A stretch of 64,000 nt of DNA from an uncultured Pseudodesulfovibrio sp. (lineage in GTDB: Bacteria > Desulfobacterota > Desulfovibrionia > Desulfovibrionales > Desulfovibrionaceae): assembly GCF_963675635.1 (NCBI RefSeq), contig NZ_OY776488.1, positions 1,959,501-2,023,500 of the forward strand, given 5' to 3'. The notes beneath the pieces are model-generated. The model ran no database searches. It was given only the letters and a program-made list of their open reading frames with translations, and was not told where the DNA came from. Each line of letters starts with the position of its first letter. Positions within the stretch are counted from its first letter, which is position 1. Positions 16,930 through 24,979 of the stretch are shown here, piece by piece. The position numbers were made by a program, and so were the translations under genes.

Positions 16930-17046
16930 CTAGAAAGACACCAGACGTGAGTCGACAGCCGCAAAGGCACCACAGACACAGTCAAACTGCGCCGATGGAA
17001 ACTTCACGGTGTCAACACAACAGTCGGTGCCGTCAGGACAGCCGAA
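16930..17046 (-). other. In-frame Cys-rich continuation after the TAG of the small basic gene
   Basis: After the TAG at 17047-17049 the same frame stays open for 38 codons to a second TAG at 16930-16932. The residues look protein-like and Cys-rich: FGCPDGTDCCVDTV, then FDCVCGAF and SRLVSF. There is no ATG within it and only one internal GTG. It may be a broken gene fusion, a readthrough product, or chance. It fills the space up to the FmdB gene. Confidence 0.3.
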
Positions 17047-17157
17047 CTAGGCTTTAGCGGCCTTGGCTTCCTTAACTGCTGCCTTGATGGCTTTTTTGCG
17101 GCGTTGACGTTTACGATCCAGTTCTTTCATACGTTCGTGCTTCTTGTGACGTGCCAT
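17047..17157 (-). CDS. 36-residue highly basic protein
   Basis: Short gene below the usual ORF cut-off: MARHKKHERMKELDRKRQRR followed by a Lys/Ala helix ending KAAKA. Seventeen of 36 residues are Lys, Arg or His, with alternating charge typical of a single amphipathic RNA- or ribosome-binding helix. AAGGAG lies seven bases before the ATG, an excellent ribosome site. I do not recognise a named family. The next in-frame 38 codons after its TAG are also open (see the separate entry). Confidence 0.7.
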   Translation of the reverse strand: MARHKKHERMKELDRKRQRRKKAIKAAVKEAKAAKA

Positions 17158-17331
17158 GATGGTCTCCTTGATATTTCAGCCGATAAGGGCTTTTCTTTAT
17201 TGCAAGCCGCACTTCATATACCAATCAGGAACGCTTTGTCTACCCCCGCGAACAGCGATTTCCCCTTGACTCTGCCCACAAGGATGTCCATATTCCCCAT
17301 CCAAGACACCAACACAATGAAGGATATAGTA

Positions 17332-17835
17332 ATGATTCGAAGCGTGAGTGTGAAAAATGCGGTCAAGGACGCCCTTGAGGTGTTCCAGTTTGACCAATGG
17401 CTCAGGTTCTACTTCGTGGTGGAGAAAGGCGATGAACTCCGGATCGAAATGCCTGAAGAAGAGTTGGACAAGATCAAGGAAACCCACCCTGCGCTGCATC
17501 GTTTTGCTGACATGGTGAACAACGCAGTCACCGACTACAAACGATCCCAGGAAAATGTGTGTTCTTATGTGGCCTCCCGACTGGACGGCCAGAAATATGA
17601 AGCCACAGTTCTTCCGCAGGTTTTCGATAATGCCACTTTCAAAGTGGAGATGTATATCTTCAACGTATGGCTCAAGATGCATGAACAGCATCTGGACGAA
17701 GAATACATGAACTTCGAAGGATGGATGGAAATGTACGCCGAGTGGAACGCGCTGGACGAAGTCGTGGGATACCGCACCAAACTCCTGGAGAGTGGTACCG
17801 ACCCGCAGTTTCCAACCTGCGAGACCACGCAATAG
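17332..17835 (+). CDS. Conserved-looking protein of unknown function (167 aa)
   Basis: A soluble acidic protein with no signal peptide or membrane helix. It is rich in aromatic residues and Glu, mostly predicted helical: FDQWLRFYFVVEKGDELRIE, then a helical half with NVWLKMHEQHLDEEYM and FEGWMEMYAEWNALDEVV. No catalytic motif or Cys pattern is seen. ATG at 17332 has AAGGA seven bases ahead; an ATG at 17317 is the alternative. The frame opens further upstream, but that part overlaps the small basic gene on the other strand. A powerful terminator follows. Confidence 0.65.
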   Translation: MIRSVSVKNAVKDALEVFQFDQWLRFYFVVEKGDELRIEMPEEELDKIKETHPALHRFADMVNNAVTDYKRSQENVCSYVASRLDGQKYEATVLPQVFDNATFKVEMYIFNVWLKMHEQHLDEEYMNFEGWMEMYAEWNALDEVVGYRTKLLESGTDPQFPTCETTQ

Positions 17836-17845
17836 TCTCAATATA

Positions 17846-17901
17846 TTTGACACGATAAAGCCCCCGCAGCCTGACGGCTGCGGGGGCTTTATCGTGTCAA
17901 A
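17846..17901. terminator. Very long bidirectional terminator hairpin
   Basis: Perfect 26-bp arms (17846-17871 and 17876-17901) around a TGAC loop, with a GC core (GCCCCCGCAGCC) and AT ends reading AAAG outward. It separates two converging genes and can serve both strands. Confidence 0.9.
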
Positions 17902-17908
17902 TAGTCCA

Positions 17909-18127
17909 TTATTTCTTTTTTTTGTTTTTTTTGCCTGAGCCTTGTTCCACATCTGTCACCTTACCGCCCTTTCCCTTGATAATAACCTTCTTGGGTGGTC
18001 GCGGAGCAGGTTGTTCGGTCTGAGTGGAGGCCACGAGCCAAGAATCAGCCTGAGAGTGGACATCCACTGCCAGCGCCGGAGAAAACATCACGAGAGAGAG
18101 GACTGTTCCCAATATCATTTTCTTCAC
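17909..18127 (-). CDS. Small exported basic-tailed protein
   Basis: A GTG start at 18127 has GGAGG six bases ahead and gives MKKMILGTVLSLVMFSPALA, a textbook signal peptide with cleavage ALA-VD. The mature part of about 52 residues is Pro/Lys-rich (PRPPKKVIIKGKGG) and ends in a run of Lys (GKKNKKKK). An ATG 14 codons upstream lacks a ribosome site. The family is unknown. The tail could bind polyanions at the cell surface, but that is only an inference from charge. Confidence 0.6.
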   Translation of the reverse strand: MKKMILGTVLSLVMFSPALAVDVHSQADSWLVASTQTEQPAPRPPKKVIIKGKGGKVTDVEQGSGKKNKKKK

Positions 18128-18297
18128 TCTGGCCTCCAGTGATTCATTAGCAAAGGGCATGCCTGACATAACACGTCGTATTTATTCAAAATAGCCATCA
18201 CAGACCAGGCCGTGCCGACGAATAGTGCACAGTGTGGACCATGATTTCCCTCACGCAGAAGTGATATCCGTCCCAGTCAAACACTGTCAACTGATGC

Positions 18298-18885
18298 TCA
18301 ATAGCGAATAGCGTCATCCAGATAGAGTGAGAGTACGGCCTTGTCCAGAATCTGCTGCGTCTGTTCATCGGCTGGGTCGAGATGAGCGACAAACGTCAAC
18401 ATGCCCTTGCGGGTGTACACAACATAGGTCAGACCGAGCACGGCATGTTCACCATGTCCTGTTTCCGTCTCAAGCCGCAGGACCTTCTTGTCCGGAAAAT
18501 AGGTGGCATTTTTCAAGGTCAGACATCCGGAATCATCAGCTTCCAAAGGAGACCGTCTCAGCGAGCGGACAAGGAAATTATTGAAATTGGAGATGTCCGC
18601 ATGACGCATTTTCCGCCCGGACTTGACCTCCACCAAAAGCCTATACTCGCGATCACTCTCCGGGTTGACATACCCGGCTTCCCAGTTGGGAGTCATCCCC
18701 TGCATGGGAAGCGGCTTGCATGCTCCCTCAGCCAACTCCAACTCACTGCTTGACGCAACAGTCCAATCCTTCGGCAGCCAAATGGTATAGCCAATGTCCG
18801 AATTGTAATGGGGCAAAGAAGCCATGGCCGGGGAGGCACAAAAAAAGATCGCACACATGGCGACGAGTAATAACATTCTACGCAT
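18298..18885 (-). CDS. Exported protein of unknown function (195 aa)
   Basis: The signal peptide MRRMLLLVAMCAIFFCASPAMA is clear, with GAGGA before the ATG at 18885; the open frame extends 25 codons further but without reason. The mature part begins with SDIGYTIWLPKDWTVAS, a pattern seen in small periplasmic or lipid-interacting beta proteins (the start of many PsbP/DUF1795-like domains), followed by strands ending in VLSLYLDDAIRY. Two Cys (in GACKPL and SGCLTL) could form a disulfide. No enzyme motif. Function unknown. Confidence 0.65.
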   Translation of the reverse strand: MRRMLLLVAMCAIFFCASPAMASLPHYNSDIGYTIWLPKDWTVASSSELELAEGACKPLPMQGMTPNWEAGYVNPESDREYRLLVEVKSGRKMRHADISNFNNFLVRSLRRSPLEADDSGCLTLKNATYFPDKKVLRLETETGHGEHAVLGLTYVVYTRKGMLTFVAHLDPADEQTQQILDKAVLSLYLDDAIRY

Positions 18886-19059
18886 GGGAATCCTCTGCTT
18901 CACGGTTGAGAAGCGGTCAGAGCAGAAAAGGACTCTATCGCTGAACCCAACGAATGACAACCCCAGACAACAACATTTTGCATTGCTGTCCCCTTTTCAT
19001 AGAACGTAAAATACCATATGGTATTATTAAATAAACACACCCCTATTCGGAGGTTCATC

Positions 19060-19332
19060 ATGAAAAGTTACAAATGCATCGTTGAAGGGAAAGTGGCTGG
19101 AGGCCCCTTCCAGTCTTGGGTTCGCAAGACAGCAGAGCAATTAAACCTGACAGGATGGGTTCGAAATATTGCTGACCAAAAAGCAGAAATTCTGGTTCAG
19201 GGAGATGCCGAATCCTATGCTGTCTTTAGAGAAAAACTCACGACCGAGTCCCCGGTTGTCGGCAAGAACAATGTCTCTTGCACGGCTCTTGAGTATGATA
19301 AAGAATACAGCGCATTTGAAACCCGCGGTTAA
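19060..19332 (+). CDS. Acylphosphatase-like protein lacking the catalytic Arg
   Basis: A 90-residue alpha/beta protein aligned to acylphosphatases, which hydrolyse acyl phosphates. The second active-site segment LTGWVRNIADQKAEI keeps the key Asn. The first, normally GxVQGVGFR with the phosphate-binding Arg, reads GKVAGGPFQSWV here, so Gln stands where Arg is required. Hydrolysis should be weak or lost; a binding or regulatory role is possible. ATG at 19060 has CGGAGG upstream; the frame opens 14 codons earlier. A terminator follows. Confidence 0.75.
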   Translation: MKSYKCIVEGKVAGGPFQSWVRKTAEQLNLTGWVRNIADQKAEILVQGDAESYAVFREKLTTESPVVGKNNVSCTALEYDKEYSAFETRG

Positions 19333-19363
19333 TCATGATTCCTTGACGAATTATTCATCTTTT

Positions 19364-19406
19364 ACACAAAAGGCCATCGCAACTATTTCGCGATGGCCTT
19401 TTGTGT
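19364..19406. terminator. Intrinsic terminator after the acylphosphatase-like gene
   Basis: A 17-bp perfect stem (19364-19380 with 19390-19406; core AAAGGCCATCGC) around a 9-base loop, with T-rich flanks. Confidence 0.85.
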
Positions 19407-19476
19407 GAGATTAAGGAAAACAATGAACAGACAAAGCCGTATTGCCCTGTCTCCCCGAATACTCTAAGAGAAACAT

Positions 19477-20889
19477 ATGCCCAAGGTTCGTCATTTCTCT
19501 ATTGCCGCCAAACTCCTCATCTGGGCGTGCGCGCTGATCATCGTCTTTTTCTCTACTACCGCCTTCCTGTTCTGGCAGGTCCGTCAGGACGCCGAAGTGT
19601 CACGTCGTATCGTCACCGAAAACCATGACCTGGACGCTGCCATCCAACGCATGCTTGAGCGCCTATATAGTGTTCAGGACAACATTCGCCGGTATCGACT
19701 GCTGGGCGGAGACGAAGCCGCCGTCGACTTTATAGTGGAAGATCTGACCCGGTTCGGCGAGATTCTGGATGAGACACTGAAAAAGCACCCGACCTACACC
19801 AACGAATGGAAAGAGTTGACCCAGGAATACCAGCTCACCCTCAACCCAGGGGAAAACACAGACGACAATCTGGCACCCAACGTCACGGTCCGCGAATGGA
19901 CCGACATTCTGGAGCAGAGCCTGTTCGACAACGCAACAGATATGGAGAACCGACTGAATTCGCTGCACGACGCCGGACAAAGAGCTGCCGACATCGGCCT
20001 CTACGGACTGCTGGCCTGCCTCGCACTCGGCGTTGGCGGAGGATTATCCCTGGCCTGGTTCCTGAACCGATCCCTGGCCGAAGTGCAACGAGGAATCCGC
20101 GATCTGGGCACCGGAGCCACGCCCCGCGATGTCCGCATTCTTTCCGGCGACGAACTGGGAGAGCTGGCTTTGGCCTTCAATGCCATGGCTGCTCGTCTGC
20201 GGCGTGAAGAACAGATGCGTTCCGACTTCATCGCCATGCTTTCCCATGAAATCAGAACGCCCATGACATCGGTTCGCGAGGCCGTGGATCTTATCGAATC
20301 CGGCACATTTGGTGATGTAAACGACAAACAGCGCAAATTTTTACAGATCGCGGAAAAGGAATCAGCCAGACTGTCCGACCTGCTGACCCGTCTCCTTTCG
20401 GTCTCCCGCATGGAATCCGAAACGCTGGAACTGCATATACAGGACACAGATGGAGAAAGGCTCGTCACTTCCACTGTGGAAAGGCTGGCCCCCGCCGCCG
20501 AAGCCAAAGGCATCACCCTGATATCGGAAGCGGCATCCATGACATTCCGGGCAGACCCGGAACACATCCGCCAGGTCCTCATGAATCTGGTAGGCAACGG
20601 CATCAAGTTTACCCCGAAAGGTGGCAGTGTGACCGTCACCGGGACCATAATGCCCGACGAAATAGTTTTCTGTGTGCACGACACGGGGCCGGGCATCCCG
20701 GAAGAAGAGCAGAGCCGGGTTTTCCAAAAATACTACCGTGAGCCGCAAATCCGGGACAGCGTGGACGGGGCAGGTCTCGGACTGGCCATATCCAAGCGTA
20801 TTGTGCTGGCCCACGGAGGCCGTATCTGGCTGACAAGCGAACCGGGACATGGTTCAAAATTTTGCTTCTCCCTGCCGATCAAGGCATGA
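19477..20889 (+). CDS. Sensor histidine kinase (TM-sensor-TM-HAMP-HisKA-HATPase)
   Basis: A 470-residue membrane kinase. TM1 at about residues 11-33, a mainly helical periplasmic sensor (34-165), TM2 (about 170-190), HAMP (190-240), then HisKA with FIAMLSHEIRTPMTSV (phosphoacceptor His) and HATPase_c with NLVGNGIKFTPKGG (N box), DTGPGIP (G1) and GAGLGLAIS (G2). The conserved catalytic elements are intact. It lies 13 bases upstream of a sigma-54 response regulator and is its probable partner. Signal unknown. Confidence 0.93.
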   Translation: MPKVRHFSIAAKLLIWACALIIVFFSTTAFLFWQVRQDAEVSRRIVTENHDLDAAIQRMLERLYSVQDNIRRYRLLGGDEAAVDFIVEDLTRFGEILDETLKKHPTYTNEWKELTQEYQLTLNPGENTDDNLAPNVTVREWTDILEQSLFDNATDMENRLNSLHDAGQRAADIGLYGLLACLALGVGGGLSLAWFLNRSLAEVQRGIRDLGTGATPRDVRILSGDELGELALAFNAMAARLRREEQMRSDFIAMLSHEIRTPMTSVREAVDLIESGTFGDVNDKQRKFLQIAEKESARLSDLLTRLLSVSRMESETLELHIQDTDGERLVTSTVERLAPAAEAKGITLISEAASMTFRADPEHIRQVLMNLVGNGIKFTPKGGSVTVTGTIMPDEIVFCVHDTGPGIPEEEQSRVFQKYYREPQIRDSVDGAGLGLAISKRIVLAHGGRIWLTSEPGHGSKFCFSLPIKA

Positions 20890-20902
20890 ACAAGGACACA
20901 CA

Positions 20903-22255
20903 ATGAACACGACAATCGACATACCGACCATCCTTGTGGTGGATGATGATGAGAACATCCTCCAGGTGCTGGAAGCACGCCTGCTTTCCTCGGGACTGAC
21001 TCCCCTGCTGGCCGACCGAGCCGAAACAGCCTTGGAAATGCTGGCGTGTGAGCCTGTGGACCTGATTGTCTCCGACGTGAAGATGCCCGGCATGGGAGGA
21101 CACGGTCTGCTCAAGGAGGTGCTGGAGAACTGGCCGCACATCCCTATCATCATGCTCACGGCCCACGGCACCATTCCGGGCGCGGTGGACGCCATCCAAG
21201 CCGGTGCAGCGGACTATCTGACCAAACCGTTCGATGGCAAGGAACTGGTACGCCGCATTCGGGCAAAACTGACAAAGACATCATCCCCCGCAACCATTGT
21301 GAAACCCGCAGAAACTCAGCTTGATAACAAAGGGCTGCTGGGAGGCAAAGCCCCGTCCATGGCCCGTTTTCTGGAGTTGCTTGAACGAGTGGCTCGATCC
21401 ACTGTCACGGTATTATTGTTCGGCGAATCCGGCACCGGCAAAGAAAACGCGGCACGAATACTCCACGAAGCAAGCCCGCGGGCCAAAGGCCCATTCATCG
21501 TCGTTGACTGCGGCTCGACCCAGCCAACGTTGTTGGAAAGTGAACTCTTCGGTCACGTCAAAGGGTCGTTTACTCATGCCATGAAGGATAAGAAGGGACT
21601 CATCGAAGAAGCGGACGGCGGCACCTTGTTCCTCGATGAAATCGGCAACATTTCCCCGGATATGCAAACCCGTCTCCTGCGCTTTCTGCAGGAAGGCACC
21701 ATCCGACGGGTGGGCGACAACGTTGAACGAAAAGTTACCTGCCGAGTCATCGCCGCCACCAATGCCAACCTCCCTCAAATGGTGGCAAACAAGGACTTTC
21801 GTGAAGACCTTTATTACCGGCTGAAAGTCGTCACCCTGACCATTCCTCCCCTGCGGGAACGCCGTGAAGACATCCCCATCCTCGTGGCGGGATTCATCAA
21901 AGAGTTATGCTCCACCCAGAATCGCCCACTTCTGACCGTCACGGATGACGCCATGGACAGGATAAACAGCCACCTGTGGCCGGGCAATGTCCGCGAGCTG
22001 AAGAATACCATCGAAGCCGCACTGGTCTTCTGTGACGACCACGCCATCACCAGTCAGGATTTGCAGATAGAGGAGCCGCCGGTTGATTCTCCGATTCTTC
22101 AGGGATCAAGCCTTTCCCTGGAAGACAGCGAAAGGGAGACCATTGTCCGGGCACTGAAAGCAACTGGCGGCGTCAAGAAGAACGCCGCCGACAAACTGGG
22201 GATCAGTCGCAGAGCCATCCACTACAAGATAAAAAAATACGGCATCGAAGAATAA
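20903..22255 (+). CDS. Sigma-54-type response regulator with altered GAFTGA loop
   Basis: A 450-residue NtrC-like protein: REC (residues 9-125; DD near the N-terminus, phosphoacceptor Asp in IVSDVKMPG, Lys in LTKPF), AAA+ domain (about 150-385) and a Fis-type HTH at the C-terminus (NAADKLGISRRAIHYKI). Walker A GESGTGKE and Walker B TLFLDEIG are intact. The sigma-54 contact loop, normally GAFTGA, reads GSFTHA, changing two of six residues but keeping the central FT. ATG at 20903 with AAGGA is preferred over the 18-codon longer frame inside the kinase gene. Partner of the upstream kinase. Confidence 0.92.
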   Translation: MNTTIDIPTILVVDDDENILQVLEARLLSSGLTPLLADRAETALEMLACEPVDLIVSDVKMPGMGGHGLLKEVLENWPHIPIIMLTAHGTIPGAVDAIQAGAADYLTKPFDGKELVRRIRAKLTKTSSPATIVKPAETQLDNKGLLGGKAPSMARFLELLERVARSTVTVLLFGESGTGKENAARILHEASPRAKGPFIVVDCGSTQPTLLESELFGHVKGSFTHAMKDKKGLIEEADGGTLFLDEIGNISPDMQTRLLRFLQEGTIRRVGDNVERKVTCRVIAATNANLPQMVANKDFREDLYYRLKVVTLTIPPLRERREDIPILVAGFIKELCSTQNRPLLTVTDDAMDRINSHLWPGNVRELKNTIEAALVFCDDHAITSQDLQIEEPPVDSPILQGSSLSLEDSERETIVRALKATGGVKKNAADKLGISRRAIHYKIKKYGIEE

Positions 22256-22364
22256 CCCTCATTTTTCGGCATTATCCCTTTGCCGGACTTGCGTCCTGCA
22301 AACCCCTTAGTATATGTAAAGGGTTCGATTCTGCCAAACCTTGGAGACTCTGGAGACACCTCGC

Positions 22365-23321
22365 ATGAGTGAGACAAAAATCCTGCTCGAATCAGGCACC
22401 AATGAACTCGAAATTGTCGAGTTTTTTCTTGAGGATGAGCGTCCGAACAGCACCTATCGCGGTTTTTACGGAATCAACGTTGCAAAGGTTCTGGAAATCA
22501 TCCAGTTACCCGAATTGACGGAAATGCCTGATGTGACGCATAAGTCAGTGTTGGGAGCCTTCAATCTGCGTAACGAAATAATCCCACTCATAGATCTGGC
22601 AAACTGGCTTGGCAAAAACCGTGCCCCTTCCGAAGCACCCAAGGTCATTGTCACGGAATTCAACCGCACCAAAAGTGCATTTCTGGTGTCCGGCGTAACA
22701 CGCATCCACCGGATCAACTGGAAAGAAGTTGAGGCTCCCACCAACTATGTTTCCTCGCTGACCGCCAATTCCATCACTGGTGTCGTCAAATTCACCGATC
22801 GGATCATTTTCATCCTGGATATGGAAAAAATCTGCATGGAGTTGAACCCGGATGCCGCACCGGCCAACGATGTGACCGAGGATGTCAAAAAACAGATCTC
22901 AAGCGAAGAGTATCGTGTACTCCTGGCCGACGATTCCAGCATGGCCCGAAAAATGATCGCCAGAATCCTTTCCGAATCAGGATTCAAGGTTCACACCGAA
23001 GAGAATGGGGAATTGGCCTGGCAATATCTCCAGTCGATCAAAATCAAGGCAGAAAACGAAAGACAACCACTGATAAATTATGTAAACGCCGTTGTTTCCG
23101 ATATTGAAATGCCCGCCATGGACGGACACAGCCTGACCCGTGCCATCAAGGAAGATCCTGATTTCAGAGAACTCCCTGTCATTCTGTGTTCTTCCATCAT
23201 CACGGAAACCCTGCATCACAAAGGCATCGCCGTGGGTGCCGACGATCAGGTATCCAAGGCTGAACTGGGGGAACTTGCCCCCAGAGTATACAAACTGCTC
23301 AAAGCGGACAGAGAAGGCTAA
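22365..23321 (+). CDS. cheV: CheV chemotaxis adaptor (CheW-REC)
   Basis: A 318-residue protein with an N-terminal CheW-like domain (about 1-165; FYGINVAKVLEII, GAFNLRNEIIPLIDLANWLG) and a C-terminal receiver (about 185-315; LLADDSSMARKM, phosphoacceptor in VVSDIEMPAMDG, Lys in VSKAELGEL). CheV couples chemoreceptors to the kinase CheA and is tuned by phosphorylation. ATG at 22365 has GGAG nine bases before it; a TTG eight codons earlier is unlikely. It stands alone, with no cheA, cheW or cheR beside it; the next gene starts 30 bases on. Confidence 0.92.
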   Translation: MSETKILLESGTNELEIVEFFLEDERPNSTYRGFYGINVAKVLEIIQLPELTEMPDVTHKSVLGAFNLRNEIIPLIDLANWLGKNRAPSEAPKVIVTEFNRTKSAFLVSGVTRIHRINWKEVEAPTNYVSSLTANSITGVVKFTDRIIFILDMEKICMELNPDAAPANDVTEDVKKQISSEEYRVLLADDSSMARKMIARILSESGFKVHTEENGELAWQYLQSIKIKAENERQPLINYVNAVVSDIEMPAMDGHSLTRAIKEDPDFRELPVILCSSIITETLHHKGIAVGADDQVSKAELGELAPRVYKLLKADREG

Positions 23322-23351
23322 TTCCTCCTGACCGTGCATGAGCGAACATTC

Positions 23352-24944
23352 ATGAAAATCAAACTCGCCAATAAATATTTCGCATACCTCGCCAAGCACT
23401 TCCCGGTTATGTGTGCATCAGGAGCCTTCCCCCTGATGCCGCCTGCAGCAGATTCAGCCAAATGGCTCGACCGTCTGGACGACCTGTCCCGCAAGGGCAT
23501 CGCAAAACACAGCACCGCACTGAATCGGTTCAAAAACGACTTCCTGACCGCAGCGACCAAAGCGAATTCACCCGAATCCGCCGCACAGGCACAGGCTTTA
23601 GCCCTGAGTGCCAGCGGCGTCATCACAGAACTGGACAGCATTCGCACATGGGAAAGAGCGCCAGAGCTCTACTTGCAGGTCGCCTTCACCGGGCTTGAAC
23701 ATACTGCAACAATGCCTGCAAAAAACGAACGAACCCGACAGAAAAGATTTATCAAACGCCTCAGAGACATACCCGGTCTTCTGAGACATGCGCCAACCAA
23801 TATCGAAGCAATCAGCGCAGCCAGTCGTGGCAATTCTCAAACCATGATCAGAGACTGTGCACGATATCTGACAGATTTGGGTAACAGCGAACTCGGACAG
23901 ACTGGAAAGACTCCAAAATTCCTTGGCGAAGCCCTCTCCAGCCTCAAGGATTTCGACCGATTCGTCACATCCTGTCCTGAGATTCCCGATGGGTTAGGAC
24001 CGTCTTTTTCCATCATGACCGAGAATGTTCTCGGATCGACACGCAGTCCCGACGAGATTTTTTCCATAGCCGAAGAAGAGTACAACAAACGGCTGGACTC
24101 CCTGCGCTGGTTCGAATCTAAGATCGGTAACGGCAAAAACTGGCGTGAGCTGTATGATGCATATCAAGGACCGCCAACCGATGGCCTTGAAGCACTGGAC
24201 CTCATTGTTCGGGAAATTCACCGTCTGCGGGCTTTCATGCAGGAATCTCCACTGTCAAAAGTCTTTGCTGACACGGGACTACGCATTGACCCCCAACCTC
24301 TTCACCTGGCCTCATCTTTGCGCCCCATCCATCTCGACCCGGCCCTCGGCGTATGGGAAAATGACCCTTCACACTGCTATGTCAGCCCCCAGCTCTTCAC
24401 TGGCAGAGGATTTCGGGACGATCCGACACGTCTGGCCCGAGCTCGAAAGGAATTTCCATTCATGACTGCCACGCAGACCTATCCAGGCCGTCACCTGCTG
24501 AATTCTCAAAGACGCGCTCTGGGGGATTCTCCGATGGCACAGATAACCAACCCGCTCTTCGTGGCAGGCTGGTTGGCCTTTGCCGAGAATCTCATGGATG
24601 AGCTTGGGTATCTCGAAACGCCTCTTGATCGTCTGACACATCACAAACGGGGCCTTTGCCGCGCAGCTCTGGCAATGATTGACGCCGGATTGGCCGTAGG
24701 ATCCATGGACCAAAATCGCTGTATGTCCATTTTGGAAGAAGCCGGGTTCTCAAAAGATGAAGGATTAAATCACATCCGAACCATTCGGCTGACCCCATCC
24801 CGAAGAGCCATGCCTATTATTGGACTCTATGAAATCACACGCCTCAGAAAGAAGTCCCGACTTAACCTCGGCCCATTCTGTACGGCTTTGTTTGCCGAGG
24901 GACAGCTTTCCTTCGCATATATTGAACAGCAGATCTGCGGCTGA
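23352..24944 (+). CDS. DUF885-like protein with lost metal-binding motif
   Basis: A 530-residue, mostly helical soluble protein. The C-terminal part follows DUF885 (a thermolysin-like putative peptidase family): TQTYPGRHLLNSQRR stands where active members have HEAxPGHHLQ, and VAGWLAFAENLMDELGY where they have EGWALYAE. Both zinc-binding elements are changed: HEA is TQT, the H of PGH is R, and the later Glu is Ala. It is probably a pseudo-enzyme. ATG at 23352 is chosen over a GTG at 23334. It lies 30 bases downstream of cheV and may be cotranscribed. No signal peptide. Confidence 0.6.
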   Translation: MKIKLANKYFAYLAKHFPVMCASGAFPLMPPAADSAKWLDRLDDLSRKGIAKHSTALNRFKNDFLTAATKANSPESAAQAQALALSASGVITELDSIRTWERAPELYLQVAFTGLEHTATMPAKNERTRQKRFIKRLRDIPGLLRHAPTNIEAISAASRGNSQTMIRDCARYLTDLGNSELGQTGKTPKFLGEALSSLKDFDRFVTSCPEIPDGLGPSFSIMTENVLGSTRSPDEIFSIAEEEYNKRLDSLRWFESKIGNGKNWRELYDAYQGPPTDGLEALDLIVREIHRLRAFMQESPLSKVFADTGLRIDPQPLHLASSLRPIHLDPALGVWENDPSHCYVSPQLFTGRGFRDDPTRLARARKEFPFMTATQTYPGRHLLNSQRRALGDSPMAQITNPLFVAGWLAFAENLMDELGYLETPLDRLTHHKRGLCRAALAMIDAGLAVGSMDQNRCMSILEEAGFSKDEGLNHIRTIRLTPSRRAMPIIGLYEITRLRKKSRLNLGPFCTALFAEGQLSFAYIEQQICG

Positions 24945-24979
24945 CCGCCGGGGGGATGGGAGAAAAGGCCGGAAACCGG

